The notes beneath the pieces are model-generated. The model was not told where the DNA came from and did not search any database. It saw nothing but the letters and a program-made list of their open reading frames with translations. Position numbers and translations under genes: made by a program. This document shows positions 44,795 through 53,694 of a DNA stretch of 64,000 nucleotides, piece by piece. The stretch spans positions 228,180-292,179 of the forward strand of contig JAITLV010000126.1 of assembly GCA_031277685.1 (NCBI GenBank), given 5' to 3'. This DNA comes from Sphingobacterium sp. (GTDB lineage: Bacteria; Bacteroidota; Bacteroidia; Sphingobacteriales; Sphingobacteriaceae). Within the stretch, counting starts at the first letter, position 1. Each line of letters starts with the position of its first letter.

Positions 44795-46483
44795 GTGGGT
44801 ACTTTAGACAACAACACTTATTTTCATACATTCAAGGAGGACATTTCGGGTGCGCCCCTCCCCTTGCAGTTTACTTTTCCTTTTTGTTATGAACCACATC
44901 CACTGGCCGTCATGGCGGCGGAAGAACTCCAAACTTACCTTAAGACACAAAACGAGTGGACACATAACTTTGGCATTGAAGAAAATAATACTGCACCTGC
45001 CATAGGTAAGATGTTTGGTGTACTGGTTGTCCGCGATCAGCAAGACAAACTTGGTTACCTTGCCGCAGTATCCGGAAAACTTGCTGGTAGCAACAAACAC
45101 CGTTATTTCGTCCCGCCTATATTTGATATGTTAGAAAAGGACGGCTTCTTTTTGAATGAAGAGGTACACCTAAATGCATTAAACAGAAAAATTGAGTCTC
45201 TGGAAAGTAGTGATGAACTCGCGCAATCTAAAAACAGGCTCGATCAACTAAAAGATAAATGGGATACCCAGCTTGAGCAGCTCAAAACAAAACTTAAAAT
45301 ACAGAAAAAAGAACGTAAGGAAACCCGAACAAGATTACGGCCGCTGATCTCAGATGATGAATATGAAATAGTAATGGAAGATATGCGTAGTCAAAGCTTA
45401 AAGGATAAACAAGAACTACAGCGGTATCAATACGACATGCATCTGGCACTAGCATCGGAAAACCAGCAATTCCAGCAATTGCTTGCAGCTATTTCGGAAC
45501 TTAAAGAAGAGCGTAAGATCAGATCTGGCAATTTGCAGAAGCAACTTTTTGAACAATATAACTTTCTGAATGCGACAGGAGAGCACAAGAACGTTGTAGC
45601 AGTCTTTCATGATTTTGATCAAAGTACACCTCCGGCTGGATCCGGAGAATGTGCTGCTCCTAAACTACTGCAATATGCGTACAGCAATAACCTTACCCCA
45701 ATAGCACTAGCTGAATTTTGGTGGGGTTGTTCCCCTTCCTCCGAAATCCGTAGGCATAAAAATTATTATCCAGCATGTCGTAAAAAATGCGAGCCTATCC
45801 TGGGCTATATGCTTCAAGGTTTGTCAGTCGATCCTAACCCTATGCAACAGGAAACGACCTTACAGACAGCACTCCCTCAAATCTATGAAGATGAAGATAT
45901 CATTGTCTTTAATAAACCTGCAGAATTTTTATCCGTTCCGGGGATCTATATCAAAGATTCCGTCTACAACCGTGTGCTCCAGCGTTATCCCAATGCAGGC
46001 CCTATTATTATCCATCGACTGGATATGTCTACCTCAGGGCTATTGGTCGTAGCTAAAAACAAGGAAGCGCATCAATTTATACAGGAACAATTCATACAAC
46101 ATACCATTGCGAAGGAATACATCGCTTTACTCGATGGCATCATAGAACAGGAGTCAGGACAAATAGACCTTCCACTTCGTGTGGATTTAGACGATAGACC
46201 CCGACAGATGGTCTGTTATTCCTACGGCAAGCCAGCACAAACAAAATGGGAAAGAATTGCTATTGAAGGTAGTAAAACACGCGTACGCTTCCACCCCCTG
46301 ACAGGTAGAACTCATCAGCTCCGGATGCATGCTGTGCATCCAGATGGCTTAAATACCCCTATCGTTGGCGATGATCTTTATGGTAGAAAGGCAAATAGAT
46401 TACACCTGCATGCTGCTTTCATTAAGTTTATACACCCACGCACCAAACAGGAAATCACATTTGAAATCCCACCTGATTTTTGA
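44795..46483 (+). CDS. RluA-family pseudouridine synthase with long N-terminal extension
   Basis: 562 residues from a GTG start at 44795, preceded by a purine-rich AGAGGGAAG that could act as a ribosome-binding site. The C-terminal third (about 365-560) is the catalytic domain with the invariant Asp in IIIHRLDMSTSGLLVV (near residue 410) and the RTHQLRMH motif. The N-terminal about 360 residues are unlike a normal RluA S4 domain: a globular part with YFVPPIFDML (near 110), then a long coiled coil (about 125-250), then a Cys-containing region (SGECAAPKLLQYAYS). Similar long proteins exist in Bacteroidota and gamma-proteobacteria. RNA target not known. Confidence 0.88.
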   Translation: MGTLDNNTYFHTFKEDISGAPLPLQFTFPFCYEPHPLAVMAAEELQTYLKTQNEWTHNFGIEENNTAPAIGKMFGVLVVRDQQDKLGYLAAVSGKLAGSNKHRYFVPPIFDMLEKDGFFLNEEVHLNALNRKIESLESSDELAQSKNRLDQLKDKWDTQLEQLKTKLKIQKKERKETRTRLRPLISDDEYEIVMEDMRSQSLKDKQELQRYQYDMHLALASENQQFQQLLAAISELKEERKIRSGNLQKQLFEQYNFLNATGEHKNVVAVFHDFDQSTPPAGSGECAAPKLLQYAYSNNLTPIALAEFWWGCSPSSEIRRHKNYYPACRKKCEPILGYMLQGLSVDPNPMQQETTLQTALPQIYEDEDIIVFNKPAEFLSVPGIYIKDSVYNRVLQRYPNAGPIIIHRLDMSTSGLLVVAKNKEAHQFIQEQFIQHTIAKEYIALLDGIIEQESGQIDLPLRVDLDDRPRQMVCYSYGKPAQTKWERIAIEGSKTRVRFHPLTGRTHQLRMHAVHPDGLNTPIVGDDLYGRKANRLHLHAAFIKFIHPRTKQEITFEIPPDF

Positions 46484-46558
46484 TGCGATTGACTATATCG
46501 TTACAAAAGTCAATAAATATTCGAGCGGAAAATCATCGTGAAGTCAAAATGTAAATGA

Positions 46559-46586
46559 TAAATTATTGACCTAAATCAATAATTTA
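46559..46586. promoter_or_regulatory. Perfect 11-base inverted repeat
   Basis: TAAATTATTGA (46559-46569) and TCAATAATTTA (46576-46586) are perfect complements with a 6-base spacer. It lies 75 bases after the pseudouridine synthase stop and 199 bases before the DUF5686 start. No T-tract follows; it may be an operator or a weak terminator. Confidence 0.4.
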
Positions 46587-46784
46587 AGACAAACACTTGC
46601 AATACAGCAATTTACAGCAGGAAAGAAATAATAGCATCCCCTTTATTACATTACAATAAAATTTTAAATATTCTTAATTTTTTGTTTCCTTTGTTCACTG
46701 ATTTTTTGATTTTAATACGTATAAAGTCAAAAATAAAGTAAAAACAACAAAACAATTTTGAATTTTCAAGATTATAGCAATATA

Positions 46785-49382
46785 ATGGAAGCTAAAATAA
46801 ACACAAAAACCTTCATATCTAAACTCTTTTTCTCGATAACATTCTTGCTATCAGCCTCTCTTGCTTTTGCGCAAACCAAAACGGTAACAGGCACGGTCAA
46901 AGACGCAAAGACAAAAGCACCTATCGCATACGCTACCGTAGCAGTTGTGGGAGCTCCTGCTGCTGCTGGAACTTCGACATCGACCAATGCAAATGGGGAG
47001 TTTAAATTGATATTCCCAACATCCTATGTCAAAATCAGGGCGAGCTATGTAGGTTATGACAATAAGGATGCTTTTGTTACCAATGATGCAGTGCAAACAA
47101 AAGAAATTTTGATGGATACCCAGGACAATATGCTGGAGGAGGTTGTTGTCAAAGCCAAGAAGAAAAAATATAGCAACAAAGATAACCCTGCTGTTGCCTT
47201 GATCCGTAAGGTCATAGAAAATAAAGATAAAAACCGCCTATCGGGGCAACAATATGCCGAATTCGATCAATACGAAAAAATGTCTTTGGGACTGAGCAAT
47301 CTTTCGGAAAAATTTGTCAACAAAAAAATCTTTAAAAACTATCAATTCCTTTTCGAAACTGACGATTCAGCCAAAACTGCCAATAAATACGTATTGCCGG
47401 CTTTTATCGAAGAGAAAATGTCAAAGGTTTATTACCGTAAGGATCCGAACAAAACCAAACAATATATATTGGGTGATCAGCGCGCTCAGTTTGACCCTAA
47501 ATTTATCGATAATGATGGTCTGGCTGCATATTTCAACAAATTGTATGAACAAGTAGATATCTATGACAACAATATCTCCCTGGTCACAAATCAATTTTTA
47601 AGTCCAATTGCAAACTCTGCGCCTACATTTTATAAGTTTTTTATTACGGATACGATTAAAACGGCTCAGCCTTGGTTGGTTGAATTGAGTTTTGTTCCCC
47701 GCAATAAAGCAGACATGTTATTTAAAGGGCAACTTTATGTCACCCTGGATGGAAACTATGCTGTTCAAGGTGCTAATATGACTGTCGCAGATGATATTAA
47801 TCTGAATTTCGTTCGCGACCTGCAGGTCCAGCTTAAATTTGAGAAAGATAGCAAGAGTAGATTTTACCTCAAAACAAGCACACTGGGCATTGACTTTTCG
47901 CTAACCGAAAAAGGTATGGGCATACGTGGAAGCCGGACTGTTGACTACAATAACTATAAAGTTGGTGTCCAGCAACCAGATAGCATTTACGATGGTCCAT
48001 CTACGGTCATTGCCTATAATATCGAAAATAAAAAAGCGACTAAATCATTATTTGAAACACAACGTCCTTTGGCTTTGGCCCAAAATGAGCTAAATATCTA
48101 TCACAATATTGATACCCTACAGAAAATACCTTCATTCAGAACCTTCATGGATATTGCTGCGCTTGTCCTTTCTGGTTATAAACAAGCTGGCCCGGTTGAA
48201 ATTGGACCTGTAAATACGTTCTATAGCTTTAACCCAGTCGAAGGATTTCGTTTACGTCTAGGTGGCCGTACCACTGAATCTTTGAGCAAGCGTTTCTATG
48301 CGGAAACTTATGCTGCTTATGGATTCAAGGATCAAAAATGGAAATATTTTTTCAGTGGTACCTATGCATTTAACAACAAATCAGTATACTCCTTCCCGAT
48401 GCATTACATCAGGGCTTCATATAAAAAGGACACCAAAATTCCAGGACAAAAGCTTGAATTTATCCAAGAAGACAACTTCTTACTATCATTCAAACGTGGT
48501 GATAACGACCGTTATATTTACGAAACAAACTACGGGTTGGAGTATAAAAAAGAATTCTTAAATCACCTGGCTATCGGTGCCGGCTTCAATATTAACAAAC
48601 AGACTCCAGCGGGTAGTTTGACTTATCAAATGTTGGATGAAAATGGACAAAACAAGTTATTTAATGAACTAAACACAACAGAATTGTCCGTGAATGTTAG
48701 ATACGCACCACATGAAGAATTTTATCAGGGTAAAATCTACCGTACACCGATCTTCAATCAATACCCTATATTCACGTTCAATTATACGGCCGGAATAAAA
48801 GGGTTAGCAAAGGGAGAATACAATTATCATAGCTTTAATGTAGGTGCTTTCAAACGCTTCTATTTAAGTCAATTTGGCTTTGCAGACGTTACCGCAGAAG
48901 GAAACTATATCGCTGGAAAAGAGATACCATTTCCTTTCCTGACGATCCACCGTGCCAACCAGACTTATGCCTATCAGTTAAACTCATATAACCTGATGAA
49001 CTTTCTGGAATTTGTCAGTGACCATAATGCCTCGATCAATGTACAATATTATATGAATGGTTTTCTTCTAAACAAGATCCCATTGATCAAAAAGCTTAAA
49101 TTACGCGAGGTATTTAGTTTCAAAGGTGTTTATGGTGGTCTTCGGAAAGAAAACAATCCAGACGATCCAAATTACGGCTCAAAAGTCTTCGCTTGGCAGC
49201 GCAACGTAGACAATATCCAGAGCTCCTATACCTTCGGTTCTGAGCCTTATATGGAGGCCAGTATTGGTTTGTCCAATATCTTTAAAATTTTACGTGTAGA
49301 CTACGTCAAACGTCTGAATTATCTTGACCATGTTGATGCTCCAGCTTGGGGGATCCGTGCCAGAGTCAGATTTGATTTCTAA
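46785..49382 (+). CDS. DUF5686 outer-membrane protein with carboxypeptidase-like regulatory domain
   Basis: The ATG at 46785 starts a standard signal peptide ending SLAFAQ; the longer frame would begin at a TTG. The 865-residue product has a carboxypeptidase-like domain (about 34-115; GTVKDAKTKAPIAYATVAV), the DUF5686 N-terminal region (ALIRKVIENKDKNRL, near 142) and a long beta-rich C-terminal part ending in RARVRFDF, as in outer-membrane barrels. DUF5686 proteins are widely conserved in Bacteroidota and of unknown function; a TonB-independent barrel or surface assembly role is possible. Terminator 30 bases after the stop. Confidence 0.92.
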   Translation: MEAKINTKTFISKLFFSITFLLSASLAFAQTKTVTGTVKDAKTKAPIAYATVAVVGAPAAAGTSTSTNANGEFKLIFPTSYVKIRASYVGYDNKDAFVTNDAVQTKEILMDTQDNMLEEVVVKAKKKKYSNKDNPAVALIRKVIENKDKNRLSGQQYAEFDQYEKMSLGLSNLSEKFVNKKIFKNYQFLFETDDSAKTANKYVLPAFIEEKMSKVYYRKDPNKTKQYILGDQRAQFDPKFIDNDGLAAYFNKLYEQVDIYDNNISLVTNQFLSPIANSAPTFYKFFITDTIKTAQPWLVELSFVPRNKADMLFKGQLYVTLDGNYAVQGANMTVADDINLNFVRDLQVQLKFEKDSKSRFYLKTSTLGIDFSLTEKGMGIRGSRTVDYNNYKVGVQQPDSIYDGPSTVIAYNIENKKATKSLFETQRPLALAQNELNIYHNIDTLQKIPSFRTFMDIAALVLSGYKQAGPVEIGPVNTFYSFNPVEGFRLRLGGRTTESLSKRFYAETYAAYGFKDQKWKYFFSGTYAFNNKSVYSFPMHYIRASYKKDTKIPGQKLEFIQEDNFLLSFKRGDNDRYIYETNYGLEYKKEFLNHLAIGAGFNINKQTPAGSLTYQMLDENGQNKLFNELNTTELSVNVRYAPHEEFYQGKIYRTPIFNQYPIFTFNYTAGIKGLAKGEYNYHSFNVGAFKRFYLSQFGFADVTAEGNYIAGKEIPFPFLTIHRANQTYAYQLNSYNLMNFLEFVSDHNASINVQYYMNGFLLNKIPLIKKLKLREVFSFKGVYGGLRKENNPDDPNYGSKVFAWQRNVDNIQSSYTFGSEPYMEASIGLSNIFKILRVDYVKRLNYLDHVDAPAWGIRARVRFDF

Positions 49383-49411
49383 GAGTTTCCGTAAATTTAT
49401 ATTATAGTTTT

Positions 49412-49450
49412 GAGGCCCTGTCTATTGAGAGAATGACAGGGCCTCTTTTT
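49412..49450 (+). terminator. Intrinsic terminator after the DUF5686 gene
   Basis: GAGGCCCTGTC (49412-49422) pairs perfectly with GACAGGGCCTC (49435-49445), followed by TTTTT. Confidence 0.92.
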
Positions 49451-50067
49451 GTTTCCCTCCTGTGTTGCTCAATTCCCTTTTGACCAACTCCGCTTTTATC
49501 CAATTGGAAGACATCCTACCCTCCTCGCTCATCTATTACATTTCAAACCAGCAAGACTTATAGCTCTGTCAAGTTTTCACCAAGACAGTTTTCTTCGTAA
49601 AACTGACAGTATTGTAAGTGTACTTAAACCATAGGCAGACACGTCTTAATTCCTTCGATCATTCTTCGATAACCCGTCCAAACCGCGTCAAGACAGCGAG
49701 CAGGCTTCTTCGAGAGCCCTTGGACTATCCTCCGACAGTCCCTCTGTACTACTTCGGGACAGCGAGCAGACATAGTCGGAATTCCTTCGACAATTCTTCG
49801 GCTGCGCTTCGACAATTCTTCGGCTGCGCTTCGATAATCCTTCGGCTGCGCTTCGGGAGCAAGTGGGAGTTTTATCGAACAAAATCCCGAAATTCAGCTG
49901 AGCAATTGTTTACCTCTAGTAAAAGCAATATCAGGCCAGTCCTGCTCCTGTTCAAAAGCTGTTCTGATTAGATCCCGACCAGCGCACGATACCTATCCGA
50001 AGCGACCCAAAAATCCAGTCGAAGCCAGCCCGAAGAAGTTCTAAAGAAATCTTGAAGTAACCCCAAA
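49451..50067. repeat. Non-coding CTTCG/CGAAG-rich repeat tract
   Basis: About 600 bases with no credible gene. From about 49650 to 49860 the word CTTCG occurs roughly eleven times, GACAGCGAGCAG occurs twice (49692-49703 and 49760-49771) and a 22-base unit is tandemly repeated (49786-49851). From about 49995 to 50035 the complement CGAAG occurs three times. Base composition is visibly richer in G+C than the neighbours. Open frames on both strands here yield only repetitive, low-complexity peptides and no start signals. Confidence 0.75.
49786..49851. repeat. Three-copy 22-base tandem repeat
   Basis: Units at 49786-49807, 49808-49829 and 49830-49851. The first two are identical; the third differs at two positions (T for C, C for T). 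A partial fourth copy (TTCGG) begins at 49852. Confidence 0.92.
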
Positions 50068-50100
50068 CAAAAAATCCCCCTTGCAGTTTGCAAGGAGGAT
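50068..50100 (-). terminator. Intrinsic terminator of the DsbD-like gene
   Basis: Minus strand: ATCCTCCTTGCA (50100-50089) pairs with TGCAAGGGGGAT (50085-50074) with one mismatch and a 3-base loop, followed by a T-rich run. It lies 22 bases past the gene's stop. Confidence 0.8.
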
Positions 50101-50121
50101 AAAATTAGAATATGACGATGG

Positions 50122-51804
50122 TTAGTTTTTCTTTTTGAAAGCATCTACACCACCCTGTAGAAATGCTTTGTATTGTTCAATATCATAATTTGCGCCACTT
50201 TGAGGAACCAATACCTGACCATTTGGATCCACGATCACATAAAGCGGTTGGGAATTACTATTGAAAGAGGAAGCTTGAAAATCACTATTTTTATTTCCAA
50301 TAGTCTTGATTTTTTTGTTACTGTATTTGGACACAAATTGCTCATTCGAAGGCAATTCAGTTTTATCATCCACAAATAATTCTGCCATGACAAACTCTTC
50401 TTTCAATAGTTTAGCTACTGCAGGATCTGTCCAGACATTCGCTTCCATTTTGCGGCAGTTGACACAGTTCCATCCTGTAAAGTCAATTAAAACAGGTTTG
50501 TTAAGTTCTTTTGCTGTCGCTAAAGCCTGATCATAATCGTAATAAGGATCAAAACCTTTGGGTGTGCCACGCTCATGAAATATCTCCGCATATTTTTTAA
50601 CCTTGCCGTCGCTATGTGCTGTTGTTCCACTAGCAATACCTGACGAAAGATCAAAATCTTGTGTTGCGGATGGCGGTAAAAACGCTGAAATTGACTTTAA
50701 GGGAGCTCCCCATAATCCCGGAATCATATACACCACAAAGGAAAAAACAACAATAGCCAATATTGTCCTTGGAACAGATAGAAATTTGAGATCACTATCA
50801 TGGGAGAACTTGATCTTACCAATTAAGTACAAGCCCATCAAACCGAATACAACGATCCATAATGACAAAAATACTTCTCTATCCAACCAATTCCAATGGT
50901 ATGCTAGATCAACATTTGACAAAAATTTTAGTGCTAAAGCCAACTCTAAGAATCCAAGCACCACTTTTACACTATTCAACCAGCCCCCTGATTTTGGTAA
51001 TGACTTAAGCATTGAAGGGAACATGGCAAATAAACCAAAAGGAATAGCAAGGGCGATAGAGAATCCCAACATACCAATAGCCGGGCCCAATCGCTCACCT
51101 TTAGAAGCCGCTTCCACTAATAATGTTCCGATAATCGGGCCAGTACAGGAAAATGAGACCAGAGATAAACTAAATGCCATGAAAAACAAGCCTACTAATC
51201 CACCCTTGTCGGATTTAGCATCCATTTTATTGACAAAAGCGCTTGGCAAGGTAATTTCAAATGCACCAAAGAAAGATGCCGCAAATCCTACTAACAGCAA
51301 GAAGAAAATAAAATTGAAAATTCCATTCGTCGAGAGCGCATTGAGTGCGTCAGAGCCGAATGCAACGGTGATGATCATCCCTAAAGCAACATAGATTACG
51401 ATAATAAAAAGTCCATACAATAACGCTTTACTGATACCACTGGCACGACTGCCTGACTGTTTGGTAAAGAAGCTGACTGTTAAAGGAAGCATTGGAAATA
51501 TGCAAGGCATCAACAGCGCAGCAAAACCGCCAACTAGCCCCGCAATGAAAATACTCCAAAGTGATTTTTTACCGCTTTCCGTAGCTCCTGCTGCTTTTGT
51601 TGTTGCAGCGACAGCTGTTTTGCTGGAATCAACACGTGCTGCTATGGTGTCTGGAGACTCTTCGAATGACAAAGAATCAGGACTGATTGTGCCATCTGTA
51701 AATTCGATGCCTTCCACGCTAGCCGTGCTATCCTGCTGCGCAAATAAGGCAATAGGAAAAATGAGCAGGAACAATAGGGTTAATAGTTTAAAATTAGTTT
51801 TCAT
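50122..51804 (-). CDS. dsbD: DsbD-like thiol:disulfide interchange protein
   Basis: 560 residues. A signal peptide (1-22) is followed by a short periplasmic linker, a transmembrane domain of about eight helices (80-385) and a C-terminal thioredoxin-like domain. The membrane redox cysteines lie in LLMPCIFPMLPLT and FSCTGPIIG, and the thioredoxin CxxC is FTGWNCVNCRKME (near 450). It carries reducing power from cytoplasmic thioredoxin to the periplasm for cytochrome c maturation or disulfide repair. The N-terminal immunoglobulin-like DsbD-alpha domain of E. coli is absent. A single-gene unit. Confidence 0.93.
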   Translation of the reverse strand: MKTNFKLLTLLFLLIFPIALFAQQDSTASVEGIEFTDGTISPDSLSFEESPDTIAARVDSSKTAVAATTKAAGATESGKKSLWSIFIAGLVGGFAALLMPCIFPMLPLTVSFFTKQSGSRASGISKALLYGLFIIVIYVALGMIITVAFGSDALNALSTNGIFNFIFFLLLVGFAASFFGAFEITLPSAFVNKMDAKSDKGGLVGLFFMAFSLSLVSFSCTGPIIGTLLVEAASKGERLGPAIGMLGFSIALAIPFGLFAMFPSMLKSLPKSGGWLNSVKVVLGFLELALALKFLSNVDLAYHWNWLDREVFLSLWIVVFGLMGLYLIGKIKFSHDSDLKFLSVPRTILAIVVFSFVVYMIPGLWGAPLKSISAFLPPSATQDFDLSSGIASGTTAHSDGKVKKYAEIFHERGTPKGFDPYYDYDQALATAKELNKPVLIDFTGWNCVNCRKMEANVWTDPAVAKLLKEEFVMAELFVDDKTELPSNEQFVSKYSNKKIKTIGNKNSDFQASSFNSNSQPLYVIVDPNGQVLVPQSGANYDIEQYKAFLQGGVDAFKKKN

Positions 51805-51871
51805 TAGCGTATAATGTGTTTTTCATAATTTATTTGCTTTGAGACCCGTCCATCTGTTCTTGTGTCAATAA

Positions 51872-51900
51872 AACCCGAGGAGCAACAAACTCCCCGAGTT
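51872..51900 (-). terminator. Probable terminator of the cysteine synthase gene
   Basis: An imperfect stem joins 51872-51882 and 51890-51900 (two mismatches, 7-base loop), followed on the minus strand by GTTTTATT. It lies 28 bases past the stop at 51929. Confidence 0.55.
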
Positions 51901-51928
51901 AACTATAAACATATGAAACTAAATCTTA

Positions 51929-52996
51929 TTAGGCTCCAAAAACGGGATTCGGCAGCCTACATATGGGTTGAAAACCCAGAAAATCAACATCACTGGACAG
52001 ATACCCAGGTTTAACGGGCTCCTCTTTAACCAAATCGGTACTTAAATATTTCTTATTGTCATCACATAATAGTGTCACAACAACAGCGTCATCACCTAAC
52101 TCTTGCTGTAGTTTGATCGCACCAATGACATTTGCGCCTGAGGAAATCCCAACGGCAAGCCCCAATTGCCTTGAAAGCTTTTGCGCCATAATGATCGAAT
52201 CGCCATCATTGGCACAAACAACCGAATCCAATTCATTCAGATCCACAATAGCTGGAATAAATTCATCCGATATACCTTGGATACGGTGAGAACCGACTTT
52301 ATGCCCTGTCGTTAATGTTGGGCTCTCTGCAGGCTCCAACGGATGAACACGTACATCAGGATTCGCTCTTCGCAAGCTACGACCTACCCCCATCACTGTC
52401 CCACCTGTTCCAACTCCTGCAACAAATGCATCAGCGACTAAGCCCTGTTCCTCCAATTGCTTGACAATTTCATAACCAGTTGTTTTCTCATGTGCCTCCG
52501 CATTGTATTGATTTTCAAACTGACGCGGAAGAAAAACACCACCCGCAGCAGCCAGCTCCTCACTTAAACGAATACTACCCAAAAAACCACCTTCTTCCTT
52601 ACTAATCAATTGAATATCCGCCCCCATACTTCGGATAATATCGGTACGTTCTTTACTCAACCAATTCGGCATAATGATCTTTACCTGATGCCCCAAAGCT
52701 TTACCAATGGCTGAAAAAGCAATCCCAGTATTTCCACTTGTAGCTTCGATAACAACATCTGTTGGTCTAATCTGGCAATTCATATATGCTTTATACAAGA
52801 TATATAAAGCCATTCTGTCTTTGATACTACCTGTCAAATTGTAATTCTCACATTTTACAAATACCCGGCCTGGCTTACCTTTGAAGGTATACTGCAATTC
52901 CAGCATTGGTGTGTTTCCAACCAATCTCCACAAATGCTTAAATCTTTTGTCCAATGCAGGCGATAAACATGCACTTAGTAATTCTTGTTCAGCCAT
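51929..52996 (-). CDS. Cysteine synthase-family PLP enzyme
   Basis: 355 residues, fold-type II PLP family. The Schiff-base Lys lies in [13 protein letters not shown] (near 58), the phosphate/substrate loop is [13 protein letters not shown] (near 86-98), and a Gly-rich phosphate cup [12 protein letters not shown] (near 196) follows. It would form cysteine from O-acetylserine and sulfide, or act on related substrates such as cystathionine. It is divergent from the Lrp-type regulator, with 161 bases between them holding two inverted repeats, so regulation by that protein is likely. Confidence 0.9.
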   Translation of the reverse strand: MAEQELLSACLSPALDKRFKHLWRLVGNTPMLELQYTFKGKPGRVFVKCENYNLTGSIKDRMALYILYKAYMNCQIRPTDVVIEATSGNTGIAFSAIGKALGHQVKIIMPNWLSKERTDIIRSMGADIQLISKEEGGFLGSIRLSEELAAAGGVFLPRQFENQYNAEAHEKTTGYEIVKQLEEQGLVADAFVAGVGTGGTVMGVGRSLRRANPDVRVHPLEPAESPTLTTGHKVGSHRIQGISDEFIPAIVDLNELDSVVCANDGDSIIMAQKLSRQLGLAVGISSGANVIGAIKLQQELGDDAVVVTLLCDDNKKYLSTDLVKEEPVKPGYLSSDVDFLGFQPICRLPNPVFGA

Positions 52997-53025
52997 TTTT
53001 ATATAAATGATTATTCTGTTGCAAA

Positions 53026-53053
53026 ATTGAACAATAACAAGATATTATTCAAT
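53026..53053. promoter_or_regulatory. Inverted repeat in the cysteine synthase/Lrp divergent region
   Basis: ATTGAACAATA (53026-53036) and TATTATTCAAT (53043-53053) are complementary except at one position, with a 6-base spacer. It lies 30 bases upstream of the cysteine synthase start and is a candidate binding site of the adjacent Lrp-type regulator. Confidence 0.5.
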
Positions 53054-53109
53054 ACATAGTTATAATTTCAAGAAAAATTCAATAAAAAAACATAAAAAAC
53101 AATAAATTA

Positions 53110-53126
53110 TACAATCAAACATTGTA
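53110..53126. promoter_or_regulatory. Second inverted repeat in the divergent region
   Basis: TACAAT (53110-53115) and ATTGTA (53121-53126) with a 5-base spacer. It lies 32 bases before the Lrp-type regulator ATG and shares the ATTG-type half-site with the repeat at 53026, consistent with autoregulation. Confidence 0.45.
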
Positions 53127-53157
53127 ATTTTACAAGCACACCGAAAATATTCAGATT

Positions 53158-53616
53158 ATGGAATTGGATGATATTGATTTAAAACTATTACGCTTATTAC
53201 AGCATGACGCTTCGTTAAGCAATAAAGAACTCTCTTTTGAATTGAACAAATCAATTGCAGCAGTACACGAAAGGGTAAAGAAATTAAAGAGATTAGGCTA
53301 TATCAAAAAAACGGTGGCCATATTGGATCGACATAAAATCGGGATTGGCCTGATTTCATTTTCACAGGTATTCCTAAAAGCACATACCTTCGAGGTCCTG
53401 AATGAATTTGAAAAGGAAGTGGCTAAATTTCCCGAGGTCATGGAATGTTATCAAATGGCGGGATCATACGATTTCATGTTACGCATCGCCACCAAAGACA
53501 TGGATGCCTATCATATTTTCCTACGGCATCGGCTCGCCGTACTACCTCAAGTCAACACAGTACAGACTTATTTTGTATTATCAGAGACAAAGAGTGAAAC
53601 AGCCTATCCCCTATAG
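53158..53616 (+). CDS. Lrp/AsnC-family transcriptional regulator
   Basis: 152 residues. The N-terminal helix-turn-helix (LDDIDLKLLRLLQHDASLSNKELSFELNKS..VHERVKKL, residues 2-42) is the Lrp/AsnC type, followed by the RAM ligand-binding domain (about 65-148) with EVMECYQMAGSYDFMLRI. It binds an amino acid and forms octamers. Divergent transcription from the cysteine synthase gene points to a role in sulfur amino-acid metabolism, an inference from context. Confidence 0.95.
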   Translation: MELDDIDLKLLRLLQHDASLSNKELSFELNKSIAAVHERVKKLKRLGYIKKTVAILDRHKIGIGLISFSQVFLKAHTFEVLNEFEKEVAKFPEVMECYQMAGSYDFMLRIATKDMDAYHIFLRHRLAVLPQVNTVQTYFVLSETKSETAYPL

Positions 53617-53694
53617 TTGAGCATGTTTTCAACATAAATCATATTTTTGAGGTATTGATTCTACCGAAATAAATACCTCAAAAATATAATTTAG

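Noticed and set aside
49786..49851. CRISPR array
   Set aside because: The 22-base units are directly abutting with no unique spacers and no cas genes are in the window.
49618..49971. Open frames of 60-117 residues on both strands in the repeat tract
   Set aside because: Their peptides only mirror the DNA repeats, they overlap each other on opposite strands, and no start context or family match is visible.
50603..51394. A 263-residue open frame on the plus strand
   Set aside because: It lies wholly antisense inside the DsbD-like gene, whose motifs and signal peptide are unmistakable; the plus-strand peptide is Asn/Pro/Lys-rich with no domain.
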